The position numbers and the translations under genes were made by a program. Under the pieces are notes generated by a model. It was not told where the DNA came from. It saw only the letters and a list, made by a program, of their open reading frames with translations, and did no database searches. From Gonatopus flavifemur (taxonomy: Eukaryota; Arthropoda; Insecta; Hymenoptera; Dryinidae), in assembly GCA_018340375.1 (NCBI GenBank), contig JAFFJZ010000001.1:48290001-48354000 (forward strand): 64,000 nt of DNA, given 5' to 3'. Shown one piece after another: positions 49,559 to 59,665 of the stretch. Every line of letters starts with the position of its first letter. The stretch's first letter is position 1.

Positions 49559-50233
49559 GTAATGAAAAATTGGAATTTTTTCAAAGAAAATTCCAATCAG
49601 GATAACAAATCTACTGCAAAAACTTGGGTTTAATTTTGATATTATATATATTTATACTAGAAATTCTCTTTCCATTTTGAAGAATCAAGATCCTTATATG
49701 GAAAATATGCCAATCAAACTGTAACTACGCTACCTTTGATTCTCTGATATATGTTCAATTTCAACGTAATCGAGATAACTAAAATTTGTGTAATCTTTCC
49801 TCCATGAAATAATGAAACCCACAGATGACGCAAGAAAATTCTTTTTCCAGCTTTCTGTTTGTCAAGTCTGTTTTCGGGCAAAATTTTATATCGACTGGAA
49901 GTACGAGGTGGATTAAGAAATTTTTGTTTCATATTTTGTGCGGTTTTTCAGTTAACCGTGAGCGAATACATATGACGAATAGATTATGGTATACGCACGA
50001 TATTGATCGCTTGGTCTGCTTTAATTTCATGTGCGTATATTCACAAAACTGTGCTCTGTAATTATTGAAACCACATAGAGTTTTGAAATATAGATTTTTT
50101 CATGAAACCTGCAAAAGCTGAGTAGAAAGAAGCAGTGATGTGATCTTATTTTGAATTGATAACTACAATTGCTAGGTATTGAGAATAATTTTATTTTTGC
50201 AGCAACGAATTTTTCCATGTCGTTCATTTTCAT

Positions 50234-50445
50234 AAGGTAAACGCCCCCATTTATGAACAATCTGGTGTTTATTATATTTTCCTTATGACATATCATTCTG
50301 GATTTATTCACATAAAAGTGGTTTATTTAGTGTCCATAGTCAGTTATGCTTGGATGACATTGAAGCACTAAATAACAAGAACTATAAATAAAAAACCAAA
50401 ATGTTCATTAAAGGGCTCGCGTTCATAAATGGCGTCATCTACCTC
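50234..50445. repeat. MITE with AAGGTARAYG termini, copy 2 (inverted relative to 29551)
   Basis: AAGGTAAACGCCCCCATTTA on the left and AAATGGCGTCATCTACCTC on the right. Read on the minus strand it aligns end to end with 29551-29784. Confidence 0.75.
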
Positions 50446-50972
50446 AATAAAATACGATCATTACGATTACAATTGATTTTTCAATTGATTAAAAAATAAA
50501 TATACACGAGTTTGTGAGAGAAATAATAGAACGAGCATAATGTTTTTACCAAACGTGTCCGTAGAAAATTAAATCAAATCCGTACCGTTTGGCGAACAAA
50601 ATGTTTCGTTTCATCCTCAAAAGTCGGTTATTGCTCGAAAACAAACATTTCCTCTTCACACGTCATGACTGACATCTCAACATAACCAACATTGTATTTG
50701 TTATCAACCTGCCACAACGAGAGTGATTTGGGTCATATTGGAAAAGCTTGAAAAAATACATGCTGTATAACATATGAAAATAATGCTTTGAGATACTAGA
50801 AATTTAGGTTGTTTCGATTGCCCTTGTGGAAATAATTCTCTGAGCAATTCTTCAAGTCCTCAGAACTCTGAGTCTTTCTGAAAGCCTTAATATCCCTAAC
50901 TATGTTAAAAAAAGTGTTAATAAGTGTTAATTCTTATTTTCCCTGAAATTTCGGACTTTCCACAAGAGTTAT

Positions 50973-51641
50973 TACACTAAGAAGAAAAATTCGTTGCTTC
51001 AAATAAGATTTGTTTATAGTAAATAAATCGTATAGTTGGAAACGGCCAAAGGAAAATTTATTAATATTTAGTCAACAACATAGTTGATAAATACAGCACA
51101 TATTTCTTTGAGTCAACTTCATACCGATGATGATTCGATCCCATACAGCACAAGAGTCCCCACAAAGAAGTCCCGTTATGCTAATCAATATGTATTCATT
51201 ATGAATACTTTGAATTCAAAATGAACCCTTTATGAACAACTTTATGCTCAGAAAGAATTCATATCGGAATTCCGCAATGAATTTTTCGGGCATTCAATAC
51301 ATTTTCATTTTGAATTCATTGAATTCATATTGAATTCATTATTAGTCGCATAACGGGGACTATTCAAGAGATCTTGCAGAAGTCTTCGAGAGTTCAAATT
51401 GATCTTTTGTGCTGGCTGGGATAAATCTAAATTTGAGAAGAAGTTATAGTATTCATTCAAATCAATTTCGATCAGTTTGCATCAAATAAATGATTTGGTT
51501 ATAATCAATCAATATGAATTTCTTGACTCAACGCAATGTTTGGTGATAATGAGTGAGTCTTATTTGTATGAAACAATATCCCTCAAAAATGTTCAACCAA
51601 ATGTTTTGATTTGTCAGAAGAAAACCTTTTTCTCAGTGTAA
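50973..51641. repeat. TACACTRAGAA-ended element inserted in the foldback arm
   Basis: Left TACACTAAGAAGAAAAATTC, right TTTTTCTCAGTGTA. The opposite arm of the host foldback lacks this DNA, which marks the insertion. It is itself interrupted by 51140-51420. Confidence 0.75.
51140..51420. repeat. CCCATACAGCACAAGAG element (best copy)
   Basis: Left CCCATACAGCACAAGAG, right TTTTGTGCTGGCTGGG. Inside are TATTCATTATGAATA and GAATTCATTGAATTCAT palindromes and CGGGGACTATTCAAGAG. Length 281 bp, the innermost layer of a three-level nest. Confidence 0.75.
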
Positions 51642-52354
51642 GAGTTAATAAAACTTATATAGAGTTTTACAGACAAAAAATATAAGCAAGAAAGATGACT
51701 TCATAAGAGTTTTGAAGGTTTAAAAAGACTCATAGAGTATAATAATAATCGTTAAATTTGTAAGGAATGCTCAATTAACGAATTCGATTATTATTATGGA
51801 GCGGAATATTTGTAAGAAAGATATATCTTTAGTTACATGTATAAATTGATGATTCGTACAAATAATTCCAATGTTTTGTTTAAACTTCGATTCATTTTTA
51901 AGTTATACTCTGTCCACGGAAAATATTCCGCTTTATAATAATAATCGAATTTGTTATTTAAGCATTCCTTAGAAATTTAACTATTATTACTTCATGAGTC
52001 TTTTTAAATCTTCAGAACTCTCTTGCTTTCTTGCTTACATTTTTTCTCTATAAAACTCCAAATAAGTCTTATTTAACTCTTGATAATTCTTACGGAAAGT
52101 CCAAAATTTCAGGGAACAAAAGACTTTTCAAGAATTTTACAGAGTTACCAAGACTTATTAACGCTTTTCTTGACATAGTTAGGGATATCAGGACTCCCAG
52201 AAAGTCTTATTCAGAGTTCTGAAGACTTTTAAAGAGTTTTTCAGAGAATTGTTTCCACAAGGGTGAACTCTTCATCACAATGTTATTGAAACTTATTTAA
52301 ATCCCTAAGAAAACGCAAACCTTCTGAATTAAATTCACGTTCATGGAATGTTCA

Positions 52355-52435
52355 ATGGACCTTCAAATGTCCGGACGTTAAACAGACCTTTATTGAACGT
52401 TCCTTGAACCTTCATGTTCTCTTGGGGATTGTAAG
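52355..52435. repeat. Fragment of the 60933-61376 family
   Basis: TTCCTTGAACCTTCATGTTC followed by TCTTGGGG resembles the right end of the element at 60933-61376, with CCTTCAAATGTCCGGACG inside. Confidence 0.4.
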
Positions 52436-52569
52436 AGTAGCTAATGTCCTTTCCACTTTAATAATTGAATCATTTTATTTCTAACTTCAGAACTGAGCTA
52501 CTTTAAAGTTAAATTTCCTAGCTGCTTAATATACCATTGAACTTTTTGTCTCATTGAAACTGATATTTT

Positions 52570-52905
52570 TTAATGTCCCTTGGCTTACGAACAAAAATAG
52601 GACTTGCTGAATGCTTTGAGGAGTATTAATGATCTCACGTGTACCAATGGAACACGTGAACATACATCTCACTGATATACTCTTATTTTGAACGAATTAT
52701 CTACCTCAGTATTCGATGTACGTTGGAACATCGTGACATTGAGCCGAACTTCCCATAATTGTATGTACGATATCAGTGCTATAGGCACGTGCCTTACATC
52801 ACGACACCTCATCCCACGTGTATCAATCATGCGAACGTACATTGACCATATACCGTATGTACCTATGTACTCACGTAATAATAATATGAAATGATTAAAT
52901 GATTC
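52570..52905. repeat. CTTGGCTTACGAA family repeat, copy 1
   Basis: It starts near CTTGGCTTACGAACAAAAAT and contains AATGATCTCACGTGTA, AGTATTCGATGTACGTT, GACATTGAGCCGAACTT and ACACCTCATCCCACGTGTAT. All of these recur in order at 59385-59665. Confidence 0.75.
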
Positions 52906-52914
52906 AGACTACAC

Positions 52915-53060
52915 AGAGAGAAATTTGTAGTGAAGTTTATTATGGAATTATTGTGGCCAAGGAAGAGACTGAATTTTTAATGGAATTTACGGTAAAACCT
53001 TGTGAATTTGATCAGGTTTCTATTGTTTCGTCATAGTGAATTGCATTGTGAGTTCAGTTT
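52915..53060. repeat. CACAGAGAGAAATTTGTAG element piece, with an empty site for the 60.6 kb hairpin
   Basis: AATGGAATTTAC, then ACCTTGTGAATTTG and CAGGTTTCTATTG, then CATAGTGAATTGCATTG. Read on the minus strand, 60580-60906 has the same order with a 248-bp hairpin between the second and third segments. Confidence 0.6.
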
Positions 53061-53189
53061 GTTCCTCGATTACAAAATACCATGGTGAATTTAACTTTAA
53101 ATTTCATCCCGTGTACCTATAATTGTACTCAACAGTGATTCCATATTGCGGGAGCTTGTGGCCCTCATCATACGATCTTTTGTGATTAT

Positions 53190-53514
53190 TACACGGAAAA
53201 AACCGGAAACTAGTAAGATACTCGTCCATATAGTATATTTGTTTGAAAAGAATTCTTCTCGAATGGTTTTGGAGTCCCGGATAACATACAAATTTGTCAT
53301 AAGCTTCCCTGTAAAAAATTTCTATGGGAAACTTTACATAAATGTTCGGAAGTAATTAACACATACACGCGTTAGAAATTTTCCGTATTTTACCGGAAAT
53401 TTACTGTAAAACGATAGTCAAAATCTCATCAAGTTTGGAATTTCCAGTTAAATTTATGAAAAATTTTCCGCATGCTGCGTACAGGGAAATTCAAATTATT
53501 TTTTTACCGTGTAT
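53190..53514. repeat. MITE with TACACGGAAAAAA termini
   Basis: Left TACACGGAAAAAACCGGAAA, right ATTTTTTTACCGTGTA. Interior ATGGGAAAC and TTTCCGTATTTTACCGGAAA motifs. Length 325 bp. Confidence 0.6.
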
Positions 53515-53616
53515 GTATATTAGGTAGACCCATGCAGGGTAGTAACAACCTAGGTGGAACCATGCTGAACAGTATCACCGTGTGGAAATTTTCTCGGGCG
53601 TTCTGTATTGAATATA

Positions 53617-53752
53617 GGCCCCATATGGGCTTATATTGGGTATCCAAACTTAGGATGTCCTAACCTTAGCCACTAAGGGGCATAGTCGGGTTGCTGATAT
53701 TCAGCCTGATTTCTCTAAGTCAGGGATACCCATATGAAGCCCATATGGGGCC
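53617..53752. repeat. Hairpin of CCCATATGGG units
   Basis: GGCCCCATATGGGCTTATAT then GGGTATCC on the left; GGATACCCATATGAAGCCCA then TATGGGGCC on the right. The surroundings up to about 54530 keep scattered TAGGGCC/GGCCC motifs, suggesting more decayed relatives. Confidence 0.65.
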
Positions 53753-54545
53753 ACGCTGCATTCCCATTTTTTTCCCCGGTTTTAAAAATCTAGACACAGC
53801 AACTACAGTCTTAATAGGGCTTTGCAAGGCTACCCGTATTCTCCCGAAGATTTTGATTTAAGCATACCTGTATACAACCCGTGTAGGGCCAAGCTGTATT
53901 TCCAACGTTTTCCCCGTTTTGAGAATCTGAATGCACCCAACTACAGCCTGCATAGGGCCTTGCCCTTATATTAAAACCCACTTCAAAAAGCAAATTTACT
54001 GAAATCGTATGGGTAATTTCGACTTTTTGCGGTGTATGCCCCCAAAAGAATATTTCATCCATGAATACTGTGTTCACACTATCGGTGAACAATATAAAAA
54101 AATCGGGAAAAACATCATTGTATGGTTAATTCCAAGACCGAATGAGGCTGTTCTGTTTTTTGATACAGTCCGATAATGTATGTACAAAGTAATGTTGAGT
54201 GGAATACCCGAATAGAAATTGGAATCGGCTTATTTCATGCCCTGTCTGGACTCAAGTGGAAGTGGTCTGGGTACAGATAGGGCCTTTGATCGCCCAATTT
54301 TCTATCGAGGAAGTTTCCTCCTTACAATATTTATTCAATTTGATGGTATTCGCAACAATTTATTATCCTTTTGAAGATCCTAGTTTCATCGCCTACATTA
54401 GCTTCGTCATGGGTGTCGTACATAGGCCCAAGTTAGGAATACTATGCAGGCCCTGAAGATGAGTGCGTGACAATCCTGTCTTGGCCCTATAGAGGTAACC
54501 AAAATAGGGCCTGAAATAAAACGAGGACGCCTATACAGCATTATG
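53753..54545. other. GGCCCTAT-rich decayed repeat stretch
   Basis: TAGGGCC, GGCCCTAT and GCAGGCCC recur on both strands (53815, 53887, 53955, 54278, 54430, 54485, 54507). No clean termini and no gene. Confidence 0.4.
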
Positions 54546-55014
54546 CACTCTCTAAATCTGGAAGAGTGAAAAATCGCACTTTTCACTCCACTAAGTGTCA
54601 GAAGTGAGCCTGTCCGCTTCGAGTGGAATTTCCACTCGTTTCGAGTGACCTCTCACTCTTTTAGAGTGAAAAATTCACTCTAGCATCGGAGTGGTTGTGA
54701 GTTTTTAACCTCAAACCTTAGAATATCACTCTGAAAGAGCAGGCCCGGATTACCTAACACGCCAAGTACGCCATGGCGTAGGGCGCCAGGTCTGGGGGGG
54801 GGGGAAGGGGGGGGGCGCCATAAGCTTGGAAAATCAAATTTTTCTGATAAAGTGTATTTTTTGTGATTTTGAATTCCTTAAGTGGGCAGTGGACCTCTTG
54901 TTGGCGTGGGGGCGCCTGATATCGTAATCCGAGTGGAAATTTCACTCGAAAATTCGACTGGTTCACTTCTGGCTGGCTAAAGAGTGAAATCTCACTCCAA
55001 AGATTTTAGAGAGC
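54546..55014. repeat. CACTC/GAGTG-rich element, full copy with insertion
   Basis: Left CACTCTCTAAATCTGGAAGA, right AAAGATTTTAGAGAG. The inner arms hold AGAAGTGAGCCTG / GGTTCACTTCTGGC and TTTCACTC/GAGTGGAA pairs. It is interrupted by the 54743-54932 element. Confidence 0.75.
54743..54932. repeat. GCGCC-rich MITE with CCCGGATTAC termini, nested
   Basis: Left GCCCGGATTACCTAA, right GATATCGTAATCCGAG. Subterminal GGCGCC blocks. It contains two long G-runs (about 54794-54815). The style matches the 25856-26107 element. Confidence 0.65.
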
Positions 55015-55374
55015 AGTATGGTTTTACTCGGCATATTTCGACGATAACCAAATCTCTACTGGCCCTACCTAACATGATCGAAGCTATCTGGGAACTAACT
55101 GGCTTTTGTCAACTAGGAAACTAGACTCTTTTTCTCAATTTCTATCAAAATCTTTCGATGTCCTTTCACAGTGAAAAAATTTGTGTATTTTTAACACATG
55201 TGTATGTCCCAGGAGCACCACTCGCAATTTATATTAAATATTAGCACAAAAAGTGTATCAAATCGACACAAAAATGTTGAATTTATACTGAAAATTTGTG
55301 AATTTCAGGATTTGACATGTTGTTTCCAACACAAACTCTGAATGGACCTCCTGTGACACAAAATTTGTCGCTGT

Positions 55375-55922
55375 GTGGCTTACGAACAATAATAGGGCTG
55401 TATATGATGAAGATTTTCTAGTTACATACACAGAGAAAAATGAGATTTCGAACATTACAACATTTTGTACTGAAGTAGCAGGATAAGTGAAATAGCGTGA
55501 TTTTTTACAACAAAGTTTAGTAAAAATTCATGCTTACTGGTGCGAAGTGGAATTAAAAGATTCTTCAAATCATTACACATGAATTTTTACTACACTGTGT
55601 TATGAAAAATTACGCTATTTCACTTATCCTGCTAGTTTAGCAAAAAAGGTAGTGATATTTGAAACATTATTTTTCTCCGTGTGATTAAATACTTACGGGT
55701 GCATCGATTATCTCATGTGTATCAATGATGCACGTGAGCATACATCTGACCGAATACTGTTACAAAAAGTTCTCTCCAATGTCATTATATCCCAACGTAC
55801 ATCGAATGTTCGGGTGGATGATGTGTTATTGACACATGTGATATAATTGATGCACCCTGAAGCACGTGGTGTTATGCAATCAGAAAAATTCCATCGTAGT
55901 CCTAGTTTTGTTAGTAAGCCAA
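55375..55922. repeat. CTTGGCTTACGAA family repeat, copy 2, with nested hairpin
   Basis: Left GTGGCTTACGAACAATAATA, right CCTAGTTTTGTTAGTAAGCC. The part after 55684 has ATTATCTCATGTGTATCAAT and AACGTACATCGAATG, as in the other copies. The hairpin 55428-55683 interrupts it. Confidence 0.7.
55428..55683. repeat. Foldback MITE, arms about 115 bp, ends ACACAGAGAAAAAT
   Basis: Left ACACAGAGAAAAATGAG, right ATTTTTCTCCGTGTG. Arms share GCAGGATAAGTGAAATAGCG and TAGTAAAAATTCATG with their complements. Total 256 bp. Confidence 0.8.
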
Positions 55923-56292
55923 GGACATTCAAAAATTTTTGTTGATTTCGGTCACTCTAAATAAACATTCAATTGAATCAAATAAATTTCATTTGCCACA
56001 GCTGAAGTTTTCATTTCTGTTGGATGAACTGTTTTATTCATATTTCAGACAACTAGCCCTCAAAAGGTAAAAACGGGTCACTCATGCTTCGACGAAACCT
56101 TCATCCACGTCTTCATTTGACTATTTTGTTATATTATGCACTAACACTATGAATTTTTTCAAATTTTTTTGAGCACTTTTAAGTACTTCTCAAAGCGTTG
56201 AACATGAATGACTCATGTTTACCTCTTGAAGGTGCAAAAAAATGCTTTACCTTCCAAGGGCTAGATTTATTTTTATACTACCGTTAATCTAA

Positions 56293-56495
56293 GGGGATAC
56301 TAGTGCCGGGACGCTAGACATTTCTTATTGGCCAGTTCATTCAAAAACTATTGAATAAATCCATCCAAACTGAGTTTCCAAAGATTCTGTAAGCCATGAG
56401 GAATCTTTAGAAACTTTGTTTGTACGAATTGATCCAGTACTTTTTGAATAAACTAGTCAATACGAAATGGCTAGCGTCCTGGCACTAGTATCCCC
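56293..56495. repeat. Hairpin MITE with GGGGATACTAGTGCC termini
   Basis: GGGGATACTAGTGCCGGGAC and its complement ending GGCACTAGTATCCCC. Arms of about 60 bp include GCTAGACATTTC and TTCATTCAAAAA. Length 203 bp. Confidence 0.8.
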
Positions 56496-56497
56496 TG

Positions 56498-56720
56498 AAA
56501 GGGATACGAGCTTACCGACCGAGAACGGTTTTTTTCTTCCAAATTACTCGAAACTGAATCCATGAAAAACTCTCAAATTTTCAGGGATGATTCTTTGAGA
56601 CCTAATGTACGAGACCTAATGTAAGAATCATCCCTGAGAATTTGAGATTTTTTCATGGATTCAGTTCCGAGTAATTTGGAAGAAAGAAACTTGCTCACAT
56701 GGTAATTATGGTATCCTCTT
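56498..56720. repeat. Hairpin with arms of about 63 bp, adjacent to the previous one
   Basis: TTCTTCCAAATTACTCGAAA to CAGGGATGATTC on the left, complemented by GAATCATCCCTGAGAATTTG to AATTTGGAAGAA on the right. The loop repeats GAGACCTAATGTA twice. Outer GGGATACGAGCTTACC / GGTAATTATGGTATCC look like its ends. Confidence 0.75.
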
Positions 56721-57038
56721 AACAGGATACTAGCGATGGTACCAAACCTCTCTTTCTATCGTATAGGCGTGTCCTTTTCTATCCAACGTGCTCTGTTGGT
56801 AAGCGCTAGTGACCCCTTAACTGGTGTAAATAAAAGTCTAGTTGCCCAGTGAACACAGTTACGCGAATGTTACATAAAAACCACATAACGTTAAATAGCC
56901 GGTTACATAACTTGGGAGTCCAATGTGAGTCACATGTGACTCACAATTTCCTACTCACTTACATAACTACGTGAGGAACAATGTTACATTACAATTACCT
57001 GAATACAAAGCAGAACCTTCACGTAACCGGTACATAAA

Positions 57039-57513
57039 CGTACTGGACTTTTCCAGTACATGTACTGGAAAATTATTGCTGAAAATATTCGTGGAAATTG
57101 AAAAAAATTTTATTACGCGAAGGTACTTCGCGTATCCCTTGTGTTTCAAGATCACTGAGGAACTTGATCACTTATCTAGATGGAGAGAAAATCATATCTA
57201 CCCAACGGAATTCGAACCTATATTCCTACCTGCCTACCGACTGAAACCTAAGGCTTAACCGCTGAGCTATGGCGTGACTTGGAAGTCCACATATGCTTCA
57301 CATTTAGAATACACAAAAGGATAGACTTCGAGAACCTTATGTATGAATTTTATCCGCTACAATTACGATCATTATTCGAAATCTCAATCAAGAAAACTCA
57401 CGGAATCGAAATCATGCGTTTTAATTATACGAACTGGAGTATCCATATTCCAGTACTAGCCCTGAAATTTTCCAGGCAAGTTGCACCGTAAATTTCCTGT
57501 TTTTTCTTACAGT
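57039..57513. mobile_element. TIR element carrying a tRNA-like block, copy 2 (left-truncated)
   Basis: From ACTGGACTTTTCCAGTACAT to TTTTTTCTTACAGTG it matches the middle and right end of 45660-46762, including GTTTCAAGATCACTGAGGAA-like sequence, the tRNA-like block and CACATATGCTTCA. The left part present in copy 1 is missing. Confidence 0.65.
57199..57277 (-). ncRNA. tRNA-like Pol III promoter block (A box + B box), copy 2
   Basis: On the minus strand, TAGCTCAGCGGTTAAG (57269-57254) fits an A box and GGTTCGAATTC (57218-57208) fits a B box. They are closer to consensus than in copy 1. The region between, with GGTTTCAGTCGGTAGGCAGG, is shared with copy 1. Confidence 0.65.
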
Positions 57514-58184
57514 GCAGCTGTAACGTAATGGCGATGTCACTTCAACGCTAAAGAATTATGTAATTATTACAAAAAAATTCTATTCCTTCTATGTTCACAT
57601 CCCAGCGCCCACTGAATGGAACATTGACATAACCGTTACGTACCCAAGTAGCAGAGCAGCGCCTTGAAGCACTTTGAATGCGCGTTTCTACCTGGATAAG
57701 CTGCGTAACATACAGTAATAGTTCAATCAATGTTACTTTCGGTGGTCACTGCATATGTAGCTGAAAAAAAATACTTTCTTGATTTTATACTCATATTTCG
57801 AACAGAGATTAAATCAACATTGTGCCATTATTCACGGACTCAGTGTTTTTCTGGTTTTCTTGTTTTCTTCGGGTCACTTGCATATGTAACTACAGCGTAA
57901 CATAGAAATAACAAATTGTAACGTAATATGAGCGTAGAATGTTATATCCTTGCTACATTCCGAATGCATAACAAAAGTATATAACTTCTGATTTCTATGT
58001 TCTGTAATATTTACATACGGTACTACGTAACTAATACATAACAAAAATTCCAAGTCATATTTTCTGAAGGTAAATTGCCTATGTAATTAATACATAACAC
58101 AGAAGTAACAAAGTGTTACGTAACATGAGCGTAAAATATTATATAATTATTACATCACATATATATAACAGAGTTCAGTAACTT

Positions 58185-58400
58185 CCCAGATAGCAATTTA
58201 ACCTTGCTGCAATGTTGTCAGGCAAGCTTGTGACAAGGTTGATATAAGCCTCCTAGTTGACACACGACAAGGGTACAAGCTTACAAAACCCTTGCAGCAG
58301 GGCTGTAGCAGCCTTACACTGACAAGGTTGTCAATAACAAGCCAAAAACAATCGAATGACAAGTGTGACAGGGTTATGACAAGCCTACATGTTATCTGGG
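58185..58400. repeat. CCCAGATAGCA-ended MITE
   Basis: Left CCCAGATAGCA, right TGTTATCTGGG. The interior repeats GACAAGGTTG and GACAAGCCT on both strands. Length 216 bp. Confidence 0.7.
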
Positions 58401-59084
58401 TTGTGATTACTGTGCTATGTAACATTTACGTATGGTGTTCACTGGGTGTCTGGAATATGAATAAAGCAGTTCATTTAATGGGAATAAAGAATTCAACTGT
58501 GACAAATAAAATTTATTTGATTTGACTCAATTTTTATTTATAGTGATTGAATTTTCTATCTATCTAATATTCAACTAAACCCTTTTTCTCAGCGTACAAA
58601 TGCTTTAGATTCTTGATGGTAAGAATTCATCCTGATGGACATTTCATTTCATCCAATGCAATCTTACTTGATTGGGATGAATTTAAATTCGGATGAAATT
58701 GAGTTTTCATTCGATCCAGTTAAAACTCTTAGGTTCGTACGAGGGATAAACCACTCTAAAATCAGCGAACCCGTTCAATCTTATACGGACGTTACGCTTT
58801 GATGTTTTCGTTATCGATAACTTAAATCGGTCTCATGAGTCTGTTGGAATGGTTTGATCAACAGTGACACTGCATTGAGCAGAAAAGAGCTACGCTTACT
58901 TGAACACTATCAACAGATTTTAGATTGAGAAAAAATCATGATTTTGAAGTGTTTTACCCCTCGGGGTAATATTTAAATAGAAAATTTAGTTGATTTGAAT
59001 AAGTCTACTTAAAGGTAGGGAATTTATATTTCTAATATTCAACTAGATCCTTTTTCACAGTTTAGTTTGAATCTTTGAATTCTC

Positions 59085-59665
59085 CCAGCTTACGAATGAA
59101 AATAGGGTTTTGTATGATAACATCCCTTTGATTGCATAATTAGGGGAGACCGGGTACGGTTGGAACACAGGACGGTTGGAACGCCACAAATATTCCGCTA
59201 ATTGTTTTCGTAATAAGTGAATTACGCCACGTGTGGTGAATGATGCGACACTGAGATTCGTGATGGGACTTCGGTTTCACTTCATTCCTCCCTGGATCTT
59301 TTTCCCCATTATCAGAAATTGGTGAGATATTTGTTCTGTTCCAATCGTCCTGTGTTGTACCCGATCTACCCTACATGCTTACGGTAGCATCAATGATCTC
59401 ACGTGTATCAAAGGTACACGTGAGCATATATTTTATCGATTACTGTCTTTTTTAACGAATTATGCACCTCAATATTCGATGTACGTTTAAATATAGTGAC
59501 ATTGAGCCGAACTTTCGATAATTGTATTATATACAACATCAATATCATAAGTACATGCTTCATACGACGACACCTCATCCCACGTGTATTAATCACGTGA
59601 ACATGTATTGACCGTATACAATGTGTACCTACGTATGTACATAATAACAATATGAAATGATTAAA
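59085..59665. repeat. CTTGGCTTACGAA family repeat, copy 3, split by a TA-flanked MITE
   Basis: CAGCTTACGAATGAAAATAG opens it. From 59385 it matches 52615-52905 nearly base for base over about 280 bp, with scattered differences. The MITE at 59143-59371 lies between. Confidence 0.7.
59143..59371. repeat. MITE with GGGGAGACCGGGTAC termini, TA duplication
   Basis: TA-GGGGAGACCGGGTACGGTTG on the left; GTTGTACCCGATCTACCC-TA on the right. Subterminal GGAACACAGGACGGTTGGAA is matched by its complement near the right end. Length 229 bp. Confidence 0.8.

Larger units (their letters stand above)
50821..52263. repeat. Giant foldback element with a nested insertion in its left arm
   Basis: Ends CCCTTGTGGAAATAATTCTC and GAGAATTGTTTCCACAAGGG. 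The inverted match continues through CCCTAACTATGT, CCCTGAAATTT and AAGACTCAT segments. On the left it resumes after the 50973-51641 insertion and reaches ATTCGATTATTATTATGGAG, with the complement in the right arm. Without the insertion the element is about 774 bp with arms of roughly 300-390 bp. Confidence 0.85.
56845..58446. repeat. CCCAGTGAACAC-ended composite element
   Basis: Left CCCAGTGAACACAGTTACGC, right TATGGTGTTCACTGGG, with GAATGTTACATA-like sequence continuing inward. The interior is rich in GTAACATAAC and ACGTAACATGAGCGTA (two related blocks near 57901 and 58096). It contains the elements 57039-57513 and 58185-58400. Confidence 0.65.
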
